Shown: one piece after another, positions 32,560 through 39,447 of the stretch | Numbering within the stretch: the stretch's first letter is position 1 | Layout: every line of letters starts with the position of its first letter | Assembly (NCBI GenBank): GCA_017631285.1 | Contig: JAGBTO010000033.1 | Span: 1-39,546 of the forward strand | Direction of reading: 5' to 3' | DNA: 39,546 nucleotides | DNA from: Alistipes sp. | Lineage (GTDB): Bacteria > Bacteroidota > Bacteroidia > Bacteroidales > Rikenellaceae | Position numbers and translations under genes: made by a program | The notes under the pieces: generated by a model | Seen by the model: the letters and a program-made list of their open reading frames with translations, nothing else | Told to the model about the DNA's origin: nothing | Databases searched by the model: none

Positions 32560-34413
32560 ATGTATAAAAGCTTAACAGATTTTATTGCCCGCTTGGAGCG
32601 TGAAGGTGAGTTGATACGAGTTTCTACACCCGTATCGACTCGTTTTGAAATAGCCGAGCTGACCGACCGTCAGGCAAAGAGCACGGGCGGCGGCAAGGCT
32701 CTTTTGTTTGAAAATACCGATGCGGAGTTCCCCGTTGTGACCAATATGATGGGCTCGTCAAAGCGTATGGCTATGGCACTCGGTGTGGAGCGATTGGAGG
32801 ATATAGGTTCTCGTATTGAAGTTCTGCTGGGTGATGCTTTGTCGCCAAAGGCTTCGTTGTGGGATAAGATGAAAATGCTGCCGTTGCTTGCCGATGTGGC
32901 GAAGTGGTTTCCCAAAAATATCTCTGGCCGAGGTGCTTGTCAGGAGGTTGTGTGGCAGGGCGATGAGGTTGATTTAGAGCGCCTGCCAATGCTCCATTCC
33001 TGGGAATCGGATGGCGGAGCGTTTGTAACATTACCTATGGTAAATACCATCGACCCTGAAACGGGTATGCGAAATGTAGGAATGTACCGCATGCAACGCT
33101 TCGATAAAAGGACAACGGGTATGCATTGGCATATTCATAAAACAGGAGCACGTCATTACGATGCCTATAAACGATTAGGTAAGCGTATGCCTGTTGTGGT
33201 GGCATTGGGTGGTGATCCTGCTTATACTTATGCCGCTACGGCTCCTATGCCCGATAATATGGATGAGTATCTGTTGGCGGGATTTCTTCGTCAGAAACCG
33301 GTACGATTGGTCAAGGCTTTAACGTGCGATATACGTATTCCTGAGGATTGTGATTTTGTTATCGAGGGCTATGTTGACCCTCAAGAACCAAAGACTGTGG
33401 AAGGTGATTTTGGCGACCATACAGGCTTTTATTCGTTGAAGGATTTGTATCCTCGTTTCCACGTCACTTGTATCACCCATCGCAAGGATGCTATTTATCC
33501 TGCTACGGTGGTGGGAGTACCTCCGCAGGAGGATGCCTACATTGCTGAGGCTACGGAGAGGATATTTTTAGCTCCAATTCGTCTGGCTGTGCAGCCCGAG
33601 GTGCGTGATTTGTGGATGCCTGTGGAAGGTACAGCTCATAACCTGGCTATTGTGTCGATCGACAAGCGTTATGGTGGTCAGTCGAGTAAGGTTGCACAGG
33701 GTTTGTGGGGTGCAGGGCAGATGATGTTTAATAAATATATGTTGTTGGCATCGTCTGAAGTTGACATACGCTCCTTCGCAGAACTTGGTAAGTTGTTGCG
33801 CCGAGCTAATCTGAACGAGTGCGTTATACGTGCCGAAGGCGTCTTGGATGTTTTAGACCATGCAACGGCGACGTGTGGATATGGAGGCAAATTGGCGATT
33901 GACTTAACGGATATTGATATTTGCTCCGAGACTGAACCTATTGAGGAGCCTCGTGCGGCAAAACCAGCAGGAGGTGTGAAGTTGTTTGATACACGCTTTG
34001 TTGAGAGTTGTGGCCTGTTAATCTTATATGCCGATGAGAATCGACCTATGGAGGTGAATGTTGAGCAGTATCTCAAACTCAATAATATTCAGGGTATGAA
34101 ATACATCGCGTTGTTTGATTATCAAGCGTCGATTTCAATGACTGCCAACGATTTGCTGTGGCTTGCAATGGCAAATAGCGACCCGCGTCGTGATGTGAAG
34201 GTGCTCGGTGGAGGTGAGTTGTTGCTTGATGCACGTAGTAAGCACCCTGGAGTAGGCGATAATCCTAAGCGATTCCCTAATGTTGTGATGTCATCGGTGG
34301 AGACCATCGAGAGTGTTGATAGCCGCTGGGAAGAGTATGGGCTAGGAGAGTTTGTTGTGTCGCCATCACGGAAATATAGAAAGTTGTGGCTTTCGTCAAA
34401 GGCTGAGTGGTAG
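32560..34413 (+). CDS. UbiD-family decarboxylase
   Basis: Prenyl-FMN-dependent (de)carboxylase family protein of 617 residues. Family landmarks are the N-terminal LTDFIARLEREGELIRV, RNVGMYRMQRFD with the conserved Arg, HIHKTGARH, the VEGDFGDHTGFYS active-site region, VVGVPPQEDAYI and a C-terminal VDKRYGGQ-like stretch. Length is at the long end, as in the menaquinone-type UbiD branch. The substrate (a polyprenyl-hydroxybenzoate, a futalosine-pathway intermediate or another aromatic acid) cannot be fixed. No UbiX partner or quinone gene is in the window. The ATG at 32560 is preferred to the TTG two codons earlier; it lies 2 bases after the oxidoreductase stop. Confidence 0.88.
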   Translation: MYKSLTDFIARLEREGELIRVSTPVSTRFEIAELTDRQAKSTGGGKALLFENTDAEFPVVTNMMGSSKRMAMALGVERLEDIGSRIEVLLGDALSPKASLWDKMKMLPLLADVAKWFPKNISGRGACQEVVWQGDEVDLERLPMLHSWESDGGAFVTLPMVNTIDPETGMRNVGMYRMQRFDKRTTGMHWHIHKTGARHYDAYKRLGKRMPVVVALGGDPAYTYAATAPMPDNMDEYLLAGFLRQKPVRLVKALTCDIRIPEDCDFVIEGYVDPQEPKTVEGDFGDHTGFYSLKDLYPRFHVTCITHRKDAIYPATVVGVPPQEDAYIAEATERIFLAPIRLAVQPEVRDLWMPVEGTAHNLAIVSIDKRYGGQSSKVAQGLWGAGQMMFNKYMLLASSEVDIRSFAELGKLLRRANLNECVIRAEGVLDVLDHATATCGYGGKLAIDLTDIDICSETEPIEEPRAAKPAGGVKLFDTRFVESCGLLILYADENRPMEVNVEQYLKLNNIQGMKYIALFDYQASISMTANDLLWLAMANSDPRRDVKVLGGGELLLDARSKHPGVGDNPKRFPNVVMSSVETIESVDSRWEEYGLGEFVVSPSRKYRKLWLSSKAEW

Positions 34414-34416
34414 GAG

Positions 34417-35334
34417 ATGAAACTTTTTACAAATCAACAATATAGGGGTTTTGTTATACTATTTCCAATAATCTTGATTTTGGTGATGTTAACGGTGGTT
34501 ATTGAACTTGTTAAACCTCCCGAAATGTTGCCGGAAGTCGTAGCCGAGGAGCAAGCATTGGATAGCGTTAAGTTGTGCAATTTTAATCCCAATAATGATG
34601 ATTATAATGAACTGCGCTCATCGGGTGTACCTAAGGAGGTCGCAGTTGGTATTATCCGCTGGCGAAGCTACGGTAAGGTATATCGGGTGAAGGAGGATTT
34701 GGCATTGGTTACAAGTATGACCGATAGCCTGTATGACGTTCTGGAACCATATATTGTAATCGCAGATTCGCTCGCCGCCAAACCTAAAATATATCCCTCA
34801 AAGCCGAAAGATAAATATCAGCCAAGGAGTGTTCATCAACAAGAAATATTGCCTCGAAAATCATCAGGAGATACACTCTATAAAACTGCTGAAAAGATAT
34901 CTGAAAAGATATCTGAAAAGATATTGTTGGAGATTAATTCAGCCGATTCTGTGGCATTGGTTGCTGTGAATGGTATAGGGGCAAAGAGCGCCGCTGAAAT
35001 TGTAAAATACCGTGATTTGTTGGGTGGATTTTACTCGGTTGAGCAAATTTCAGAAGTAAAATGCGTTACGGAACAAAATTTTGCGAAAATTTTGCAACAA
35101 ATTTGCTGCGATAGTTGTAAAATTCAAAAAATTGATATTAACTTTGCGACTCCAAAAGTGATGATTCGGCATCCTTATGTGTCAAGTCGTGCTTTGAGGA
35201 AGATTATTAAACAGAGACAATTGAAAGGAGGTTGGAGTAGAATCGAAGAGATGGTCGAAGATGAAATATTATCCGAGGATGAGGCTAAACGATTAGCCCC
35301 ATATCTTTGGTTCAGGCTTGATGCCACCGAGTAG
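34417..35334 (+). CDS. Membrane-anchored helix-hairpin-helix protein
   Basis: 305-residue protein with one N-terminal membrane helix (about 11-31, ILILVMLTVVIEL) and three ComEA-like helix-hairpin-helix regions (about 53-98, 165-210 and 235-298). The central one is the clearest (EINSADS...VNGIGAKSAAEIVKYRDLLGGF). Such proteins bind DNA without sequence specificity; a ComEA-like role in DNA uptake is possible, but no competence gene is nearby. The linker before the central domain contains the unit EKIS three times, encoded by three identical 12-base repeats. The gene begins 3 bases after the UbiD-family gene and ends the co-directional run that starts at lon. Confidence 0.85.
   Translation: MKLFTNQQYRGFVILFPIILILVMLTVVIELVKPPEMLPEVVAEEQALDSVKLCNFNPNNDDYNELRSSGVPKEVAVGIIRWRSYGKVYRVKEDLALVTSMTDSLYDVLEPYIVIADSLAAKPKIYPSKPKDKYQPRSVHQQEILPRKSSGDTLYKTAEKISEKISEKILLEINSADSVALVAVNGIGAKSAAEIVKYRDLLGGFYSVEQISEVKCVTEQNFAKILQQICCDSCKIQKIDINFATPKVMIRHPYVSSRALRKIIKQRQLKGGWSRIEEMVEDEILSEDEAKRLAPYLWFRLDATE
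34889..34924 (+). repeat. Three perfect 12-base tandem repeats
   Basis: CTGAAAAGATAT occurs three times head to tail inside the helix-hairpin-helix gene, encoding an in-frame EKIS repeat in the linker. Unit gain or loss would change linker length by four residues without a frameshift. Confidence 0.85.
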
Positions 35335-35441
35335 AAAGTTGGGATTTTTTAGGCAAGGTCAGCTCCAGGAGTTTGGCGGCCGCAGCAAAAACAAGACAAA
35401 TAAGAAATTAATAACAACAAGAATAAAAAAGATTTACAATT

Positions 35442-35633
35442 ATGATTATCATGCCAGTTAAGGAGGGCGAGAACATCGAGAAGGCCCTTAAGAAGTTTAA
35501 GCGTAAGTATGAGCGTACAGGTGTATTGAAGGAGTTGCGTCGTCGTCAGTACTTCACAAAGCCATCAATCGCAAAGCGTGAGGCTATGCAGCACGCTATC
35601 TACGTTGAGCATACTTATCGTCAGGAGGAGTAA
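35442..35633 (+). CDS. rpsU: 30S ribosomal protein bS21
   Basis: Small basic ribosomal protein of 63 residues that sits by the 3' end of 16S rRNA. The sequence MPVKEGENIEKALKKFKRK and the Arg-rich middle (LKELRRRQYF) match Bacteroidota bS21. In this phylum bS21, with bS6 and bS18, hides the anti-Shine-Dalgarno sequence. The chosen ATG at 35442 has no SD in front; an in-frame ATG at 35451 is possible. A perfect AAGGAGG lies inside the gene at 35460-35466. The gene stands alone: 107 bases separate it from the helix-hairpin-helix gene, with a GC-rich GCGGCCGC stretch but no TAnnTTTG element, and a strong terminator follows. Confidence 0.95.
   Translation: MIIMPVKEGENIEKALKKFKRKYERTGVLKELRRRQYFTKPSIAKREAMQHAIYVEHTYRQEE
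35460..35466 (+). promoter_or_regulatory. Perfect anti-SD match just inside rpsU
   Basis: AAGGAGG, followed by another G, is the full complement of the 16S rRNA 3' end. It falls in the Lys-Glu-Gly codons, 18 bases after the first base of the start codon. Most genes in this window lack any SD, which makes the match stand out. The residues are conserved, so it may be a coding coincidence. Confidence 0.4.
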
Positions 35634-35657
35634 TCTCCTAGCTGGATAAGCATATTG

Positions 35658-35690
35658 AAGAGCTTCGTTTATTCGAAGCTCTTTTATTTT
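35658..35690 (+). terminator. rpsU terminator
   Basis: AAGAGCTTCG (35658-35667) pairs perfectly with CGAAGCTCTT (35674-35683) around TTTATT, followed by TTATTTT. Confidence 0.9.
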
Positions 35691-35744
35691 GTTTATTTCT
35701 CTTAATAGAAGTATGCTAATCTTTTTTCTTTAGAAAAAAGTTCG

Positions 35745-35752
35745 TAAATTTG
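35745..35752 (+). promoter_or_regulatory. -7 element of the HU-like/sigma-54/lptE/secG operon
   Basis: TAAATTTG is a perfect TAnnTTTG, 19 bases before the start codon. The -33 position has TTTT (35722-35725) with a 19-base gap, one base from TTTG. The leader would be very short (about 12 bases). Confidence 0.65.
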
Positions 35753-35770
35753 CCCTAAATTTATTGTAAT

Positions 35771-36589
35771 ATGATTATTAAGATTATATCGAAATATTTA
35801 GAGGATAATAAACGTTTGGTAGTGCCAAATTTGGGGGCTTTTATCGTTAAGAATGCCGAGCAAAAGATTCTCTTTTCAAATTTAATGAAAAGTGATGATG
35901 GTGTTTTGCGTGCACTCCTTATCGAACATGGTGTATCGGAGTTGGAGGCAGCTGGAACTATCGATCGTTTTGTCTTTGAGGTAAACTTTCGCTTGGAGCG
36001 AGATGGCGTATGCGGCTTGGATAAGTTTGGAGCTTTGAAATTGGGCGCTAACGGTGTAATCTCATTCATAAATAATCCTTCGGCTCAGGGCGAGGTGCTC
36101 GATGGCGGTTTGGAGAATCATCTTGCTGAACGCAAGGAAGCTAATGTGGAGGATAAACCTGAGGTTAAGCCAGTAGAGCCACTCGTTGTCGAGGAGAATG
36201 ATGAAGAGGTTATAATTAAGGTTGTACCCCAGCCTGAGAAGGTTAAGCGTGAGCATAAGCCACAGCCAGAAGATGATAATTTGACGTTCTCTACCCAGAA
36301 GCGTCCTGCATCTTATGTCAAGGGTTTGCAGTATGGTCGAGGAGGTAAGATTATTACTGGTCGCGAATATGCAACATCTCGCAAGAGTTCATCGTCAGAT
36401 ATAATTGTGAAGATTGCAATTACAGCAGCTGTTATTGCTACGCTGGCTATTGGTTATGGTGTCTATTGTGATTGGAAGAATGCCAATTATGATACTCCAG
36501 TAGTCGAAAATGTGGAAACCACCGATGAGATTACAGCTGAGAAGGGAATTGTAAATCCCGATTTGGAATATATTACACCAAACAAGTAG
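35771..36589 (+). CDS. HU-CCDC81-type domain membrane protein
   Basis: 272-residue protein with an N-terminal HU/IHF-like domain pair of the bacterial HU-CCDC81 type (about 1-105: IISKYLEDNKRLVVPNLGAF and VNFRLERDGVCGLDKFGAL). A charged Pro/Glu/Lys-rich linker (about 110-205), one membrane helix (about 211-233) and a 39-residue acidic C-terminal tail follow. In Bacteroidota such proteins often carry a C-terminal SPOR peptidoglycan-binding domain; it is missing here. The topology puts the HU-like domain in the cytoplasm and the tail outside. Function is unknown; linking DNA or protein to the envelope is a guess. It heads the operon, with the sigma-54 activator 3 bases downstream. Confidence 0.82.
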   Translation: MIIKIISKYLEDNKRLVVPNLGAFIVKNAEQKILFSNLMKSDDGVLRALLIEHGVSELEAAGTIDRFVFEVNFRLERDGVCGLDKFGALKLGANGVISFINNPSAQGEVLDGGLENHLAERKEANVEDKPEVKPVEPLVVEENDEEVIIKVVPQPEKVKREHKPQPEDDNLTFSTQKRPASYVKGLQYGRGGKIITGREYATSRKSSSSDIIVKIAITAAVIATLAIGYGVYCDWKNANYDTPVVENVETTDEITAEKGIVNPDLEYITPNK

Positions 36590-36592
36590 TTC

Positions 36593-37801
36593 ATGTCAGA
36601 GATCGATATACAATCTGTAAAACAACGTTTCGGTATTATAGGGCGTTCGGATGTGATGGATAGAGCTCTTGCAGTTGCATTGCGAGTGGCTCCTACTTCA
36701 TTGTCGGTGTTGGTTACAGGTGAAAGTGGTGTAGGAAAGGAGTTCTTTCCTCAAATTATTCATGCATATTCATCACGTAAGCATAATAAATACATAGCTG
36801 TAAATTGTGGTGCGATACCTGAGGGTACGATTGATTCGGAACTTTTTGGTCATGAGAAGGGCTCTTTTACGGGCGCAACAGAGGCTCGTAAAGGCTATTT
36901 TGAAGAGGCGAATGGTGGCACGATTTTTTTAGATGAGGTGGGTGAATTACCACTTTCGACTCAGGTGCGACTATTGCGTGTTTTGCAGTCGGGTGAATAT
37001 ATGCGAGTAGGTTCGGCTACTGTTCAGAAAACTGATGTGAGAGTTGTTGCAGCTACGAATAATGACTTAACAAAATCAATAGAGTCAGGACGTTTCCGCG
37101 AGGATTTGTATTATAGATTAAATACAGTGCCTATCTCTGTTCCTGCATTACGTGAGAGGAAAGAGGATATTCCGTTGTTGTTTAGGAAGTTTGCAGCCGA
37201 TGTGTCGGTGCAGTATGGTATGCCTCCTGTGCGTTTGAGTGATGATGCTCGTCAGATGCTTATGAATTACTATTGGCGAGGAAATATACGTCAATTAAAG
37301 AATGTTACGGAGCAAATATCGGCATTGGAGCAGGAACGTGAAATTAGCGCTTCTACGTTGTCGAAGTATTTGACAGCTGTTGGTTCGTCAGCCCCAACCA
37401 TGTGTGTTGATGGGGGAATGGGTGGCAATGATTTTTCTAACGAACGAGAGTTGTTGTATAAGATTTTGTTTGACATGCGTAGTGATATTAATGACTTGAA
37501 GCGTATGTTGTCGGAACTTATGCGTGGACATACTCCACAGGCGCAACCTATGCCTCGAGAAGTTGTTGGTTTGCTTCCTTCAACTACGGTGTCAGATGTG
37601 GATGATTTTGCTGAGAGCGAAGAGGTCGAGGAGGTATCACATCGCGAGCTTACTAAAGCAGATGTTCAGCGAGAGCAAATTGTGCGGGCTTTAAGAAACA
37701 ATAAGGGACGACGACGTGATGCTGCACGCGAATTGTTTATGTCGGAGCGCACGTTGTATAGAAGAATAAAAGATTTGGGTATCAACGAGGATGATATTTA
37801 G
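36593..37801 (+). CDS. Sigma-54-dependent transcriptional activator without receiver domain
   Basis: AAA+ enhancer-binding protein of 402 residues that would open RpoN promoters. The central domain starts almost at the N-terminus: Walker A GESGVGKE (43-50), the sigma-54-contact loop GSFTGA (90-95, canonical GAFTGA), Walker B IFLDEVGE (111-118) and the arginine-finger region FREDLYYRLN. A low-complexity linker (about 265-345) leads to a Fis-type HTH at the C-terminus (GRRRDAARELFMSERTLYRRIKDLGI). With no receiver, GAF or PAS domain, control is probably by expression level or a partner protein. The gene lies 3 bases after the HU-like gene and 4 before lptE. Confidence 0.93.
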   Translation: MSEIDIQSVKQRFGIIGRSDVMDRALAVALRVAPTSLSVLVTGESGVGKEFFPQIIHAYSSRKHNKYIAVNCGAIPEGTIDSELFGHEKGSFTGATEARKGYFEEANGGTIFLDEVGELPLSTQVRLLRVLQSGEYMRVGSATVQKTDVRVVAATNNDLTKSIESGRFREDLYYRLNTVPISVPALRERKEDIPLLFRKFAADVSVQYGMPPVRLSDDARQMLMNYYWRGNIRQLKNVTEQISALEQEREISASTLSKYLTAVGSSAPTMCVDGGMGGNDFSNERELLYKILFDMRSDINDLKRMLSELMRGHTPQAQPMPREVVGLLPSTTVSDVDDFAESEEVEEVSHRELTKADVQREQIVRALRNNKGRRRDAARELFMSERTLYRRIKDLGINEDDI

Positions 37802-37805
37802 AACG

Positions 37806-38339
37806 ATGAAAATAAATAAGATAACGAGCATTATATTTGCTATAACATTGGTTGTTTGTTCTCTGACGCTGAGTGGTTGTATCTTCATGAGGGGTGGCTA
37901 TTCTTTTACGGGAGCAAGTATTCCTGATGCTGCTAAGACATTTAGTGTTGCATATTTCCCAAATAATGCACCTATGGTGTCGCCAACGTTGAGTACTACA
38001 TTAGTCGAGGAGTTGAAAGATAAGTTCTCTCGTCAAACCAAGTTGCAGCTTGTAGAGGAGGATGGTGATTTTGCATTTGAAGGTGAGATTACAGGTTATT
38101 CATCTACTACGGCCTCTGTGTCGAGTGATAACTATGCGTTGCTTAATCGTTTGACTATTACTATTAAGGTACGTTTTACAAATAAGGTTGTGCCTGAAAA
38201 TTCGTTCAATCAGACCTTCTCTGCATTTACCGAATACGACTCTTCTCAGTTGCTTACCGACATACAGTCGGATCTTGATGCCGAGGTTGTTAAGCAGTTG
38301 GTTACTGATATTTTCCAGGCCGCAGCATCGAATTGGTAG
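37806..38339 (+). CDS. lptE: LPS-assembly lipoprotein LptE
   Basis: Outer-membrane lipoprotein that plugs and helps fold LptD in lipopolysaccharide export. The 177-residue protein has lipobox LSGC (Cys25) after MKINK and a hydrophobic core. YSFTGASIPDAAKTFSVAYFPN opens the mature part and an EGEITGYSSTTASVSSDNYA stretch follows, both typical of Bacteroidota LptE. The start is the ATG at 37806; an ATG at 37791 inside the upstream gene would place five extra residues before the signal peptide. It is 4 bases after the sigma-54 activator and 4 before the TPR gene. LptD is not in the window. Confidence 0.9.
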   Translation: MKINKITSIIFAITLVVCSLTLSGCIFMRGGYSFTGASIPDAAKTFSVAYFPNNAPMVSPTLSTTLVEELKDKFSRQTKLQLVEEDGDFAFEGEITGYSSTTASVSSDNYALLNRLTITIKVRFTNKVVPENSFNQTFSAFTEYDSSQLLTDIQSDLDAEVVKQLVTDIFQAAASNW

Positions 38340-38343
38340 AAAA

Positions 38344-38817
38344 ATGAAGAAAAATAGTAAAAAAAATATGGCCGACAATCAGGAGAAAATCTTCATTGAA
38401 GAGTGTGATTTGCAATGGCTTGAACACAGTCATAGATGGGCGCAAGACGAATCTAAAGTAAATGATGAGGTAGGAGAATGTAGTCAAAATATTAGGGTGC
38501 TTTTAACTAAGCCTAATTTGCTATTGCAAAATATTGATGTAAAAGAACTTACAAAGATTACATCAAGTGATATTATAGATAGATTTTTGCGTACCGAAAA
38601 TCATAAAATTGTGGCTCAAGAGGGTGAGGTTGAATGTGAAATTACCACCGAACCAATGCTCTCTGATGATGATGATATGGTGAGCGAAGAGTTGGCAGAA
38701 GTATATTTGGCTCAGGGTTTGAATGATATGGCGATAGAAACTTATCGTAAATTAAGTTTGCTAAATCCCGAAAAAAGTGTTTACTTTGCGGAAATTATTT
38801 CGAAAATAGAAAATTAA
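38344..38817 (+). CDS. Small TPR-like cytoplasmic protein
   Basis: 157-residue protein without signal peptide. The N-terminus is basic (MKKNSKKN), then mostly acidic and hydrophilic. The last 50 residues form a single TPR-like helical pair (SEELAEVYLAQGLNDMAIETYRKLSLLNPEKSVY). Proteins of this kind recur between lptE and secG in Bacteroidota, but I know of no established function. Coding starts at ATG 38344 or ATG 38368; longer frames run back through lptE and are shadows. The gene lies 4 bases after lptE and 23 before secG, inside the envelope operon. Confidence 0.78.
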   Translation: MKKNSKKNMADNQEKIFIEECDLQWLEHSHRWAQDESKVNDEVGECSQNIRVLLTKPNLLLQNIDVKELTKITSSDIIDRFLRTENHKIVAQEGEVECEITTEPMLSDDDDMVSEELAEVYLAQGLNDMAIETYRKLSLLNPEKSVYFAEIISKIEN

Positions 38818-38840
38818 TAATTAAAAACAGTTATAAAATT

Positions 38841-39203
38841 ATGTTGTATTCAATTTGTATCGGTTTGATTCTTGTTGCGAGTGTTATTCTTATCCTCGCT
38901 ATTTTGGTTCAGAATCCTAAGAGTGGTATGGCTGCAAACTTTGGCGCAGCAAACTCTGTTATGGGTGTTCGTGAATCTGCAAATATTTTGGAGAAGACAA
39001 CTTGGACTTTGGCTACTTTGGTTGTAGTATTGAGCCTTGTTGCAACAATTTCTATGAAGGATGGAGTTGCTACTGGTAACTCATTGCAGAGCGATGCAGA
39101 GGCTTTGATCGAGAAGGTTTCTGTTGAAACTGCTGCTGACGCAATGCCACAGGCTGAGATTCCAGCCGAGGAGACTCCAGCCGAGGAGACTCCTGCAAAC
39201 TAA
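38841..39203 (+). CDS. secG: Protein translocase subunit SecG
   Basis: Small inner-membrane partner of SecYE that aids SecA-driven export. The 120-residue protein has two membrane helices (about 3-24 and 52-72) joined by the typical QNPKSGMAANFGAANSVMGVR loop region. The C-terminal tail (about 80-120) is acidic and Ala/Pro/Glu-rich. It contains PAEET twice, encoded by two perfect 15-base tandem repeats. Last gene of the operon that begins at 35771; a strong terminator follows at 39228. Confidence 0.93.
   Translation: MLYSICIGLILVASVILILAILVQNPKSGMAANFGAANSVMGVRESANILEKTTWTLATLVVVLSLVATISMKDGVATGNSLQSDAEALIEKVSVETAADAMPQAEIPAEETPAEETPAN
39162..39191 (+). repeat. Two perfect 15-base tandem repeats in the secG tail
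   Basis: CCAGCCGAGGAGACT occurs twice head to tail and encodes the repeated PAEET in the disordered SecG tail. Copy-number change would stay in frame. Confidence 0.85.
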
Positions 39204-39227
39204 TTTGCAATAAGAATTTCAGAGTTT

Positions 39228-39254
39228 AAGACACCTTTCGAGGTGTCTTTTTTT
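39228..39254 (+). terminator. secG operon terminator
   Basis: AAGACACCT (39228-39236) pairs perfectly with AGGTGTCTT (39241-39249) around a stable TTCG tetraloop and runs into T5. Confidence 0.92.
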
Positions 39255-39279
39255 GTGTCTATATGTTTCGTTGTGTGGT

Positions 39280-39316
39280 GTCATTGCGAGGAGGGCAACG
39301 CCCGACGTGGCAATAT
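39280..39316. repeat. REP-like palindromic repeat
   Basis: The stretch starts GTCATTGCGAGGAGGGC and ends GACGTGGCAAT. ATTGC (39283-39287) and GCAAT (39310-39314) form the outer arms and GGGC-AAC-GCCC an inner hairpin. It resembles from memory the GTCATTGCGAGG...GTGGCAAT extragenic palindromes found scattered in many bacterial genomes. No second copy was noticed in this window, so its repeat status rests on recognition only. Confidence 0.5.
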
Positions 39317-39327
39317 CTTTCTATTTT

Positions 39328-39343
39328 CTATATAGGTATATAG
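39328..39343. repeat. Perfect 7-2-7 AT-rich palindrome
   Basis: CTATATA and TATATAG flank GG. It lies 16 bases before the first operator unit of the BlaI-type gene but out of the 21-base phase. Possibly a protein site; no further support. Confidence 0.4.
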
Positions 39344-39358
39344 CAGAATTTTACGACC

Positions 39359-39417
39359 AACTAAATATTTTAGTTAGCAAACTATAAAAATTAGTTGCTT
39401 GTGAAAATTTTTTAGTT
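39359..39417. promoter_or_regulatory. Triple operator of the BlaI-type gene, 21-bp phased
   Basis: Unit 1 (39359-39375) and unit 2 (39380-39396) both read AACTA-N7-TAGTT. Unit 3 (39401-39417) keeps TAGTT but has GTGAA as its left half. Centres are at 39367, 39388 and 39409, exactly 21 bp (two helical turns) apart. The units overlap the -33 (39394-39397) and touch the -7 (39417-39424), as expected for autorepression by a dimeric winged-helix repressor. Confidence 0.65.
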
Positions 39418-39424
39418 ATATTTG
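39394..39424 (+). promoter_or_regulatory. Promoter of the BlaI-type gene
   Basis: GTTG (39394-39397), a 19-base gap, then TATATTTG (39417-39424), a perfect -7 element. The start site would be near 39430, giving a leader of under 20 bases. Confidence 0.7.
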
Positions 39425-39447
39425 CATTGTGAAACCTTAAAACCACA

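Noticed and set aside
34889-34924. Phase-variable switch by tandem repeat
   Set aside because: The unit is 12 bases, so copy change keeps the reading frame and cannot turn the gene on or off.
35335-35441. GC-rich GCGGCCGC island as a sign of foreign DNA
   Set aside because: Only about 15 bases long in an otherwise ordinary spacer; no mobile-element ends or direct repeats around it.
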